Source: Pseudomonadota bacterium
GTDB taxonomy: Bacteria > Pseudomonadota > Alphaproteobacteria > Caulobacterales > Caulobacteraceae
Assembly: GCA_023433655.1 (NCBI GenBank)
Contig: JAEYUE010000024.1
Span: forward strand, 1 to 5,020
Direction of reading: 5' to 3'
Length of the DNA: 5,020 nucleotides
The translations under genes were made by a program, and so were the position numbers. Under the pieces are notes generated by a model. It worked only from the letters and a program-made list of their open reading frames with translations. It searched no databases and was not told the origin of the DNA. Positions 1 through 5,020 of this stretch are shown here, in pieces. Each line of letters opens with the position of its first letter. Position 1 is the stretch's first letter.

Positions 1-96
1 GGCAAGAAGATCCTGAACGAGTCCGGCCTTGCGATCACTGCGGCTGACGACCTTGACGATGCGGCGAAGAAAATCGTCGCAGCGATCGAAGCCTAA
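1..96 (+). CDS. sucC: Succinyl-CoA ligase (ADP/GDP-forming) beta subunit, C-terminal fragment
   Basis: Only the last 31 codons and the TAA stop (94-96) are present; the gene runs off the left edge. The fragment begins GKKILNESGL and continues through AADDLDD to AAKKIVAAIEA. This matches the end of the ligase-CoA domain of SucC, where a conserved 'EGKKIL..SGL' segment and a short amphipathic helix close the protein. SucC supplies the ATP-grasp nucleotide-binding half of the heterotetrameric ligase, which converts succinyl-CoA to succinate with NTP formation in the cytoplasm. The ATP/GTP specificity residues lie outside the window. The stop is followed after 18 bases by sucD in the same reading frame, the usual tight beta-alpha gene pair. 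Identification rests on a short but characteristic tail plus the sucD neighbour. Confidence 0.93.
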   Translation, partial: GKKILNESGLAITAADDLDDAAKKIVAAIEA

Positions 97-99
97 TCT

Positions 100-106
100 G
101 GAAGGA
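100..106 (+). promoter_or_regulatory. Ribosome binding site of sucD
   Basis: The purine-rich GGAAGGA is a good Shine-Dalgarno match placed 8 bases before the ATG at 115. The sucC TAA at 94-96 is in frame with sucD and there is no other start codon between it and 115, so this site and the stop together fix the sucD start. Confidence 0.8.
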
Positions 107-114
107 CCGCAAGA

Positions 115-1017
115 ATGTCAATTCTCGTCAACAAAGATACCAAGGTCATCGTCCAGGGCCTGACCGGCAAGACCGGGACCTTCCACACCGAACAGGCGCT
201 GCGCTACTACGGCACCCGCATGGTGGCCGGGGTGCACCCGAAGAAGGGCGGCGAGAACTGGCACGGGTCCGAGGACGAGACCCTGCCGATCTTCGCCTCG
301 GTGGCCGAGGCCCGCGACGCCACCGGCGCCGACGCTTCGGTCATCTATGTGCCGCCGGCGGGCGCCGCCGACGCCATCATCGAGGCCATCGACGCCGAGA
401 TCCCCTTCATCACCTGCATCACCGAGGGCATCCCGGTGCTCGACATGGTGCGGGTCAAGGCGCGGCTGGACCGCTCGAAGTCGCGCCTGCTGGGCCCGAA
501 CTGCCCGGGCATCCTGACCCCGGAAGAGTGCAAGATCGGCATCATGCCGGGCTCGATCTTCAAGAAGGGCAACGTCGGCATCGTCTCGCGCTCGGGCACC
601 CTGACCTATGAGGCCGTGTTCCAGACCACCAACGAGGGCCTGGGCCAGACCACGGCCGTCGGCATCGGCGGCGATCCGGTCAAGGGCACCGAATTCATCG
701 ACGTGCTGGAGCTGTTCCTCGCCGACGACGAGACCCAGTCGATCGTCATGATCGGCGAGATCGGCGGGGCCGCCGAGGAGGACGCCGCCCAGTTCCTCAT
801 CGACGAGGCGAAGAAGGGCCGCAAGAAGCCGATGGTCGGCTTCATCGCCGGCCGCACCGCGCCCAAAGGCCGCACCATGGGCCACGCCGGCGCCGTCGTC
901 TCGGGCGGCAAGGGCGACGCGGAGTCCAAGATCGCGGCCATGGAAGCCGCCGGCATCCGGGTCTCGCCCTCCCCGGCGCGCCTCGGCAAGACGCTGGTGG
1001 ACGTGCTCAAGGGCTGA
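115..1017 (+). CDS. sucD: Succinyl-CoA ligase (ADP/GDP-forming) alpha subunit
   Basis: This 300-residue protein is the CoA-binding, phosphohistidine-carrying subunit of succinyl-CoA synthetase, the substrate-level phosphorylation step of the TCA cycle. Residues 1-130 form the Rossmann-like CoA-binding domain, with the glycine loop GLTGKTG at 15-21 followed by TFHTEQAL, and ITEGIP at 102-107. The ligase domain starts near GPNCPG (127-132) and includes SRSGTLTYEA (158-167) and GIGGDPVKGT (183-192). Glu215 in IGEIGG corresponds to the conserved glutamate that contacts the active-site histidine. His257 in MGHAGA is the phosphorylated histidine (equivalent to E. coli His246). Length is close to the family norm (E. 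coli about 289), with a few extra residues in the Lys/Arg-rich segment 233-239. All key residues are intact. It follows sucC by 18 bases, so the two are almost certainly co-transcribed and translated together. An intrinsic terminator lies 24 bases after the stop. Confidence 0.98.
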   Translation: MSILVNKDTKVIVQGLTGKTGTFHTEQALRYYGTRMVAGVHPKKGGENWHGSEDETLPIFASVAEARDATGADASVIYVPPAGAADAIIEAIDAEIPFITCITEGIPVLDMVRVKARLDRSKSRLLGPNCPGILTPEECKIGIMPGSIFKKGNVGIVSRSGTLTYEAVFQTTNEGLGQTTAVGIGGDPVKGTEFIDVLELFLADDETQSIVMIGEIGGAAEEDAAQFLIDEAKKGRKKPMVGFIAGRTAPKGRTMGHAGAVVSGGKGDAESKIAAMEAAGIRVSPSPARLGKTLVDVLKG

Positions 1018-1040
1018 TCGACCCGCCCGCCGACACGACG

Positions 1041-1068
1041 AACGCCCCGGTCCGGCCGGGGGCGTTTT
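1041..1068 (+). terminator. Rho-independent terminator after sucD
   Basis: AACGCCCC (1041-1048) pairs perfectly with GGGGCGTT (1059-1066). An inner GG/CC extension is possible if one G is bulged. The right arm runs into a short T tract (TTTT, 1065-1068). The position, 24 bases past the sucD stop, is right for ending a sucCD transcript. The T tract is short, so some read-through into odhA is possible. The stem is nearly symmetrical, but the - strand lacks an adjacent gene needing termination. Confidence 0.8.
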
Positions 1069-1072
1069 CCGT

Positions 1073-1097
1073 TCCCGGAGCCGGGACCATGTCCCGG
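1073..1097. repeat. Overlapping inverted repeats in the sucD-odhA gap
   Basis: Three alternating arms are present: TCCCGG (1073-1078), CCGGGA (1081-1086) and TCCCGG (1092-1097). The best hairpin is the perfect 7-bp stem CCGGGAC (1081-1087) with GTCCCGG (1091-1097) around a 3-base loop. The first arm could compete for the middle one, but that loop would be only 2 bases. It lies just downstream of the terminator and may extend 3' end structure or be an operator. No T tract follows. Function is unknown; what is seen is only the symmetry. Confidence 0.5.
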
Positions 1098-1146
1098 CCG
1101 TGGGGCATAATCGTGCGAATTTCGCCCTCTTCGCCCCTATTCGGTC

Positions 1147-1175
1147 ATGACCCCTCAAGAAACACGGCCTATATG
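1147..1175 (+). promoter_or_regulatory. Candidate housekeeping promoter for odhA-odhB
   Basis: ATGACC (1147-1152, 4 of 6 with TTGACA) and TATATG (1170-1175, 4 of 6 with TATAAT) are separated by 17 bases. Read against the Caulobacter sigma-73 consensus (TTGACGS, 10-14 bases, GCTANAWC), CCTATATG at 1168-1175 matches 6 of 8 with a 14-base spacer. Transcription would begin near 1182, leaving a leader of about 50 bases before the odhA ATG. Support comes from its location between the sucD terminator and odhA. A weaker alternative -10, CATAAT at 1106-1111, has no convincing -35. The call is by pattern only. Confidence 0.4.
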
Positions 1176-1214
1176 AGCGCCGTTCGACTTCGCGCGGTCG
1201 TGCGCGGACGATCC

Positions 1215-1220
1215 AAGGGA
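1215..1220 (+). promoter_or_regulatory. Ribosome binding site of odhA
   Basis: AAGGGA lies 11 bases before the ATG at 1232, slightly farther than ideal. A TAG stop at 1229-1231 is in frame and directly abuts the ATG, so the start cannot lie upstream and this is the site that serves it. Confidence 0.6.
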
Positions 1221-1231
1221 CGTGACGTTAG

Positions 1232-4225
1232 ATGGCGGACGATGCCGGTCGGCTGAACCAGGTCTTTGCCGAGACCAGCTTCCTGTACGGGTCGAACGCC
1301 GCCTTCATTGAGGACCTGCACGCGAAGTGGGCCGACGATCCCGCTTCCGTGACCGGCGAATGGCGCGCCTTCTTCGATCAGCTGCGCGACAACGTCGACC
1401 AGGTGAAGGCTTCGGCCGCCGCCGGCGCCTGGGGGCGTCCGGTGGTCAGCGAACCCAGCGAGGACTCGGCGGTATTCGATGGCCGCTGGCCCGCGCCGAA
1501 ACCGGACCCGAAGAAGGCGGCCGGCGGCAAGCCCGCCCCCGCGGCCGCCGCTCCCGCCTCGGCTGACGGGATCCGCGCCGCGGCCCAGGACTCGATCCGC
1601 GCCCTGATGCTGATCCGCAGCTACCGCGTGCGCGGCCACCTGCAGGCCACGCTCGACCCGCTGGGCATCGAGCAGCCGACCGAGAACCCCGAGCTGACCC
1701 CGGAATTCCACGGCTTCACCGCGGCCGACATGGATCGGCCGATCTTCCTCGACGGCGTGCTGGGCTTGCAGACCGGCACCATCCGCGAGGTGCTGTCGAT
1801 CCTGAAGCGCACCTACTGCGGCCACATCGGCGTGCAGTTCATGCACATCGCCGAGCCGGAGGAGAAGTCCTGGCTGCAGCAGCGCTTCGAGGGCGCCGAC
1901 GCCTTCGAGCGCAACGCCTTCACGAAGGAAGGCAAGCTGGCGATCCTCAACAAGCTGATCGAGGCCGAGGGCTTCGAGCGCTTCCTGCACAAGCGCTTCC
2001 CCGGCACCAAGCGCTTCGGCCTCGACGGCGGCGAGGCCATGGTCCCGGCGCTGGAGCAGATCATCAAGCGCGGCGGCGCCCTGGGCGTCGACGAGATCGT
2101 GCTGGGCATGGCCCACCGCGGGCGGCTGAACACCCTGGCGGCGGTGATGGGCAAGCCCTACCGCGCCATCTTCCACGAATTCAAGGGCGGCTCGACCGTG
2201 CCGTCTGACATCGAGGGCTCGGGCGACGTCAAATACCATATGGGGGCCAGTTCGGACCGCGAGTTCGACGGCAACAAGGTCCACCTGTCGCTGACCGCCA
2301 ACCCGTCGCACCTCGAGATCGTCAACCCGGTGGTGCTGGGCAAGGCGCGGGCCAAGCAGGCTTTCGACATCCGCGAGGCCAACGCCGGCCAGCCGTCGGA
2401 ACGCTGGGCGCTGGACCGGTCCAAGGTCGTGCCGCTGCTGATCCACGGCGACGCCGCCTTCGCCGGCCAGGGCGTGGTGGCCGAGTGCTTCGCCCTGATG
2501 GGGCTGAAGGGGTATCGCACCGGCGGCACCATCCACTTCGTGGTCAACAACCAGATCGGCTTCACCACCAGCCCGCGCAACAGCCGCAGCTCGCCCTATC
2601 CGTCGGACGTTGCGCTGATGGTCCAGGCGCCAATCTTCCACGTGAACGGGGACGATCCCGAGGCGGTGGTGTTCGCCGCCAAGGTGGCCACCGAGTTCCG
2701 GCAGAAATTCCACAAGGACGTGGTGGTGGACATGTTCTGCTACCGGCGCTTCGGCCACAACGAGGGCGACGATCCGACCTTCACCCAGCCGGTGATGTAT
2801 TCGAAGATCCGCGCCCTGCCCTCGACGCGCGAAATCTACGCCGAACGGCTGATCCGGGAGGGGGTGATCACCCAGGCCGAGATCGACGCCGAGATCGCCC
2901 GCTTCGAGGCCTTCCTCGACGCCGAGTTCGAGGCCGGCAAGGCGTTCGAGGCGAAGAAGGCCGACTGGCTGGACGGCCAGTGGCAGGGCATCGGCCTGTC
3001 CGAGGGCGACGACCGCCGCGGCGACACCTCGGTTCCGGCGGCGAAGCTGGCCGATCTGGGAACCCGGCTGACCACCATCCCCAACCACGTCGACATGCAC
3101 AAGACGCTGAAACGCGTCATGGACGGGCGCCGGGAGATGATCACCACCGGCGAGAACATCGACTGGGCCACGGCCGAGAGCCTGGCCTTCGCCACCCTGC
3201 TGGACGAAGGCTTCCCCGTCCGCCTGTCGGGCCAGGACTCGGTGCGTGGCACCTTCAGCCAGCGCCACTCGGGCATCGTCGACCAGACCACCGAAGCCCG
3301 CTACGTGCCGCTCAACAACCTGCGCGAGGGCCAGGCGGAGTTCGAGGTGATCGACTCGGCCCTGTCGGAAGAGGCGGTGCTGGGCTTCGAATACGGATAC
3401 GCCCTCGCCGACCCCAACACCCTGGTGATGTGGGAAGCCCAGTTCGGCGATTTCGTGAACGGCGCCCAGGTGGTCATCGACCAGTTCATCTCGTCGGGCG
3501 AGCGCAAATGGCTGCGCATGTGCGGCCTGACCATGCTGCTGCCGCACGGCTACGAGGGCCAGGGGCCGGAGCACTCCTCGGCCCGCCTCGAGCGCTTCCT
3601 GCAGGCCTGCGCCGAGGACAACCTGCAGGTGGCCAACTGCACCACCCCGGCCAACTACTTCCACATCCTGCGCCGCCAGATGCACCGGCCGTTCCGAAAG
3701 CCTCTGATCATCATGACGCCCAAGTCGCTGCTGCGGCACAAGAAGGCGGTCTCGACCCTGGCCGACATGGCCGAGGGCAGCGCCTTCCACCGCGTGCTGC
3801 ACGACGACGCCCAGACCCGGCCCGAGGTCGCCGGGGTGTCGATCCGGGCGGACAAGGACATCCGCCGCGTCATCCTGTGCTCGGGCAAGGTCTATTACGA
3901 CCTGCTGGAGCGGCGTGAACGGGACGGCGTCGAGGACGTCTATCTGATGCGGCTGGAGCAGTTCTATCCCTGGCCGATGAAGTCGCTGCTGACCGAACTG
4001 GCGCGCTTCCCCAACGCCGAGCTGGTCTGGTGCCAGGAAGAGCCCAAGAACATGGGCGGCTGGACCTTCGTCGATCCGTGGCTGGAGCTGACTCTGGAGA
4101 AGCTGGACGTGAAGGCGAAGCGGGCCCGCTACGTCGGCCGCCCGGCCTCGGCCTCGACCGCCGCCGGCCTGATGAGCCGGCACCTGAAGGAACTCGACGC
4201 CTTCCTCACCGAAGCCTTCGCCTGA
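1232..4225 (+). CDS. odhA/sucA: 2-oxoglutarate dehydrogenase E1 component (thiamine diphosphate-dependent)
   Basis: This 997-residue enzyme decarboxylates 2-oxoglutarate and succinylates the lipoyl arms of OdhB, the entry step of the oxoglutarate dehydrogenase complex in the cytoplasm. Residues 10-51 are the family N-terminal segment (TSFLYGSNAAFIEDL..W), thought to bind the E2 core. Residues 85-113 form an Ala/Pro/Lys linker. The main body begins near residue 115. HRGRLN (295-300) and ANPSHLE (356-362) carry the active-site histidines His295 and His360. GDAAFAGQG (406-414) to VVNNQIG (437-443) is the thiamine diphosphate/Mg motif, with Asp407 and Asn440 as ligand candidates. The C-terminal transketolase-like half shows SGQDSVRGTFSQRHS (666-680), WEAQFGDF (734-741) and PHGYEGQGPEHSSARLERF (771-789). 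Length fits alphaproteobacterial forms (E. coli 933). The start is fixed by TAG immediately upstream. No truncation or frameshift is seen. odhB follows after 36 bases without a terminator, so the two are probably one operon. Confidence 0.98.
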   Translation: MADDAGRLNQVFAETSFLYGSNAAFIEDLHAKWADDPASVTGEWRAFFDQLRDNVDQVKASAAAGAWGRPVVSEPSEDSAVFDGRWPAPKPDPKKAAGGKPAPAAAAPASADGIRAAAQDSIRALMLIRSYRVRGHLQATLDPLGIEQPTENPELTPEFHGFTAADMDRPIFLDGVLGLQTGTIREVLSILKRTYCGHIGVQFMHIAEPEEKSWLQQRFEGADAFERNAFTKEGKLAILNKLIEAEGFERFLHKRFPGTKRFGLDGGEAMVPALEQIIKRGGALGVDEIVLGMAHRGRLNTLAAVMGKPYRAIFHEFKGGSTVPSDIEGSGDVKYHMGASSDREFDGNKVHLSLTANPSHLEIVNPVVLGKARAKQAFDIREANAGQPSERWALDRSKVVPLLIHGDAAFAGQGVVAECFALMGLKGYRTGGTIHFVVNNQIGFTTSPRNSRSSPYPSDVALMVQAPIFHVNGDDPEAVVFAAKVATEFRQKFHKDVVVDMFCYRRFGHNEGDDPTFTQPVMYSKIRALPSTREIYAERLIREGVITQAEIDAEIARFEAFLDAEFEAGKAFEAKKADWLDGQWQGIGLSEGDDRRGDTSVPAAKLADLGTRLTTIPNHVDMHKTLKRVMDGRREMITTGENIDWATAESLAFATLLDEGFPVRLSGQDSVRGTFSQRHSGIVDQTTEARYVPLNNLREGQAEFEVIDSALSEEAVLGFEYGYALADPNTLVMWEAQFGDFVNGAQVVIDQFISSGERKWLRMCGLTMLLPHGYEGQGPEHSSARLERFLQACAEDNLQVANCTTPANYFHILRRQMHRPFRKPLIIMTPKSLLRHKKAVSTLADMAEGSAFHRVLHDDAQTRPEVAGVSIRADKDIRRVILCSGKVYYDLLERRERDGVEDVYLMRLEQFYPWPMKSLLTELARFPNAELVWCQEEPKNMGGWTFVDPWLELTLEKLDVKAKRARYVGRPASASTAAGLMSRHLKELDAFLTEAFA

Positions 4226-4251
4226 CCGCCCGAGACCTGAACGAAAGACCT

Positions 4252-4255
4252 GGAA
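4252..4255 (+). promoter_or_regulatory. Weak ribosome binding site of odhB
   Basis: The only purine run at good distance is GGAA, 6 bases before the ATG at 4262; a second run, GAAAGA (4243-4248), is farther away. An in-frame TGA at 4238-4240 leaves the ATG at 4262 as the only good start. The site is weaker than that of sucD, so translation may partly depend on ribosomes finishing odhA 36 bases upstream. Confidence 0.45.
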
Positions 4256-4261
4256 CGCACC

Positions 4262-5020
4262 ATGGCCGACATCCTCACCCCCGCCCTCGGCGAATCCGTC
4301 ACCGAGGCCACCATCGGTAAGTGGACGAAGAAGGCCGGCGACCCGGTGAAGAAGGACGAGGTCCTCGTCGAGCTGGAGACCGACAAGGTGTCGCTGGAGG
4401 TGGTCTCGCCCGCCGACGGCGTGCTGGCCGAGATTCGCGCCGCCGACGGCGAGACGGTGACCCCGGGCGCGGTGCTGGGCGTGGTCAGCGAGGGGGCCTC
4501 GGCAGGCGCGGCCCCGGCGGCCGAGGCGCCGAAGGCGGAGACGCCCAAGGCTGATGCTCCCAAGGCGGCCGCGGCGCCGTCGGCCGAGACCGTCGCCATC
4601 ACCGTCCCGACCATGGGCGAGAGCGTCGCCGAGGGCTCGATGGGGACCTGGCTGAAGAAGTCGGGCGACACGGTCGCCAAGGACGAACTGCTGGTCGAGA
4701 TCGAGACCGACAAGGTCGCCGTGGAGGTGTCGGCCCCGGCCGCCGGCGTCCTGACCATCGCCGCCGAGGCCGGCGCCACGGTCACCCCGGGTCAGCAGAT
4801 CGGCTCCATCGCCGCCTCGGGCGCCGCCGCCGCGCCTGCCGCCGCTCCGGGCGCCGCTCCGGGCGCGACGCCGGCGAAGGTCGATGCGCCGCACCTGTCC
4901 CCGGCGGTGCAGCGCGTGGTCGCCGAGAACAACCTCGACCCGAAGGCCATCTCCGCGACCGGCCCGAAGGGCAACATCACCAAGGCCGATGCCGTGGCCG
5001 CCATCGGCTCGGCCGCGCCC
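4262..5020 (+). CDS. odhB/sucB: Dihydrolipoyl succinyltransferase (E2 of 2-oxoglutarate dehydrogenase), N-terminal part, two lipoyl domains
   Basis: The frame is open from ATG 4262 to the window edge (253 codons), so the gene is cut. It encodes the core E2 that takes succinyl groups from OdhA and transfers them to CoA. Residues 2-77 are a lipoyl domain beginning ADILTPALGESVTEATIGKW, with the lipoylated lysine Lys42 in ETDKVS. An Ala/Pro/Lys linker spans about 79-109. Residues 111-187 are a second lipoyl domain (VPTMGESVAEG, Lys151 in ETDKVAVEV). A second Ala/Pro/Gly linker (188-206) leads to the peripheral-subunit-binding domain at about 210-248 (HLSPAVQRVVAENNLDPKAI, then GPKGNITKADA), which holds E3 or E1. 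The acyltransferase domain with its HxxxD motif is outside. The ALGESVTEAT/ETDKVSLEV signature and the place after odhA favour E2o over the pyruvate E2. E. coli SucB has one lipoyl domain, so the doubled form is notable. A gene for E3 (lpd) commonly follows, but this is not visible. Confidence 0.96.
   Translation, partial: MADILTPALGESVTEATIGKWTKKAGDPVKKDEVLVELETDKVSLEVVSPADGVLAEIRAADGETVTPGAVLGVVSEGASAGAAPAAEAPKAETPKADAPKAAAAPSAETVAITVPTMGESVAEGSMGTWLKKSGDTVAKDELLVEIETDKVAVEVSAPAAGVLTIAAEAGATVTPGQQIGSIAASGAAAAPAAAPGAAPGATPAKVDAPHLSPAVQRVVAENNLDPKAISATGPKGNITKADAVAAIGSAAP
4265..4822 (+). repeat. Tandem lipoyl-domain duplication within odhB
   Basis: Two domain-length units, 4265-4492 and 4592-4822, encode homologous lipoyl domains that are identical at about half of positions in a hand alignment. 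The lysine codons are 4385-4387 and 4712-4714. Around them a 14-base stretch, GAGACCGACAAGGT, is identical at 4376-4389 and 4703-4716. The second domain is one residue shorter in the segment after its GVL turn (about residues 163-171). Divergence at both protein and DNA level indicates an old duplication rather than a recent one. Confidence 0.85.
4526..4570 (+). repeat. Three 15-base in-frame repeats in the first odhB linker
   Basis: Units 4526-4540, 4541-4555 and 4556-4570 encode APKAE, TPKAD and APKAA, a (A/T)PKA(E/D/A) pentapeptide repeated three times. The DNA copies have diverged mainly at third positions. Ala/Pro-rich, charged linkers of this kind are typical of E2 enzymes, where they give the swinging lipoyl arm reach and stiffness. 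Confidence 0.7.

Noticed and set aside
118..1158. Long open frame on the - strand antisense to sucD
   Set aside because: The low-complexity Arg/Ala/Gly/Asp composition mirrors the sucD codons, and no family is recognisable.
1089..1256. Small + strand frame of 55 codons (MSRPWGIIVRIS...) in the sucD-odhA gap, overlapping the odhA start, with GGAG 8 bases upstream
   Set aside because: The product is not recognisable, its frame covers the candidate promoter, and its start lies within the inverted repeats. A leader peptide cannot be excluded, but nothing beyond one short purine run supports it.
2485..3918. A 477-codon + strand frame inside odhA in another register
   Set aside because: It is Arg/Pro/Gly-rich shadow translation, fully inside an intact, motif-rich odhA. 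No frameshift in odhA needs explaining.
4030..4320. Small + strand frame bridging the odhA end and odhB start
   Set aside because: It is an out-of-register reading of the end of OdhA and the start of OdhB; both true frames have clear family motifs.
1169..4894. Very long open frame on the - strand (about 1241 codons) antisense to odhA and odhB
   Set aside because: Its translation is dominated by Arg, Gly, Ala, Leu, His, Asp and Val with no recognisable domain, and it lies opposite two clear enzymes. GC-rich codon choice on the + strand removes stop codons from the antisense frame.
1..5020. Search for mobile elements, CRISPR arrays, tRNA/rRNA, riboswitches, phage or defence genes
   Set aside because: There are no terminal inverted repeats, spaced direct repeats, transposase-like proteins or RNA gene signatures. 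Coding sequence occupies nearly all of the window and codon use looks uniform.

Overview
This is a high-GC window (about two-thirds G+C by eye) carrying the succinyl-CoA part of the TCA cycle, all on the + strand. The protein sequences and the order sucC-sucD-odhA-odhB point to an alphaproteobacterium. The OdhA N-terminus, the Ala/Pro/Lys-rich linkers and a candidate promoter resembling the Caulobacter housekeeping consensus suggest the Caulobacteraceae (Caulobacter, Phenylobacterium or Brevundimonas type). That family assignment is an inference from memory of the protein families, not the result of a search.

Layout: 1-96 is the last 31 codons and stop of sucC (succinyl-CoA ligase beta subunit). 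After an 18-base gap with a good ribosome binding site comes complete sucD (115-1017, alpha subunit). A 214-base gap follows. It holds a convincing intrinsic terminator (1041-1068), a small set of overlapping inverted repeats (1073-1097) and a plausible promoter (1147-1175). Complete odhA/sucA (1232-4225, E1 of 2-oxoglutarate dehydrogenase) is next. After 36 bases without a terminator comes odhB/sucB (4262 to the window edge), the E2 succinyltransferase. Only its N-terminal 253 residues are inside the window: two lipoyl domains, linkers and the peripheral-subunit-binding domain. The catalytic domain lies beyond the edge.

Together, OdhA decarboxylates 2-oxoglutarate and passes the succinyl group to the lipoyl arms of OdhB, which makes succinyl-CoA (E3, not in the window, reoxidises the arms). 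SucCD then converts succinyl-CoA to succinate with formation of a nucleoside triphosphate. The terminator and promoter candidates suggest that the ligase genes and the dehydrogenase genes are adjacent but separately transcribed units.

I see no mobile element, CRISPR array, tRNA or rRNA, phage gene, defence system or other sign of an undescribed system. This is ordinary core metabolism. The points most worth a second look are the two lipoyl domains in the E2o and the structured gap between sucD and odhA. Long open frames on the - strand, including one of about 3.7 kb, are antisense shadows of the GC-rich coding sequence.
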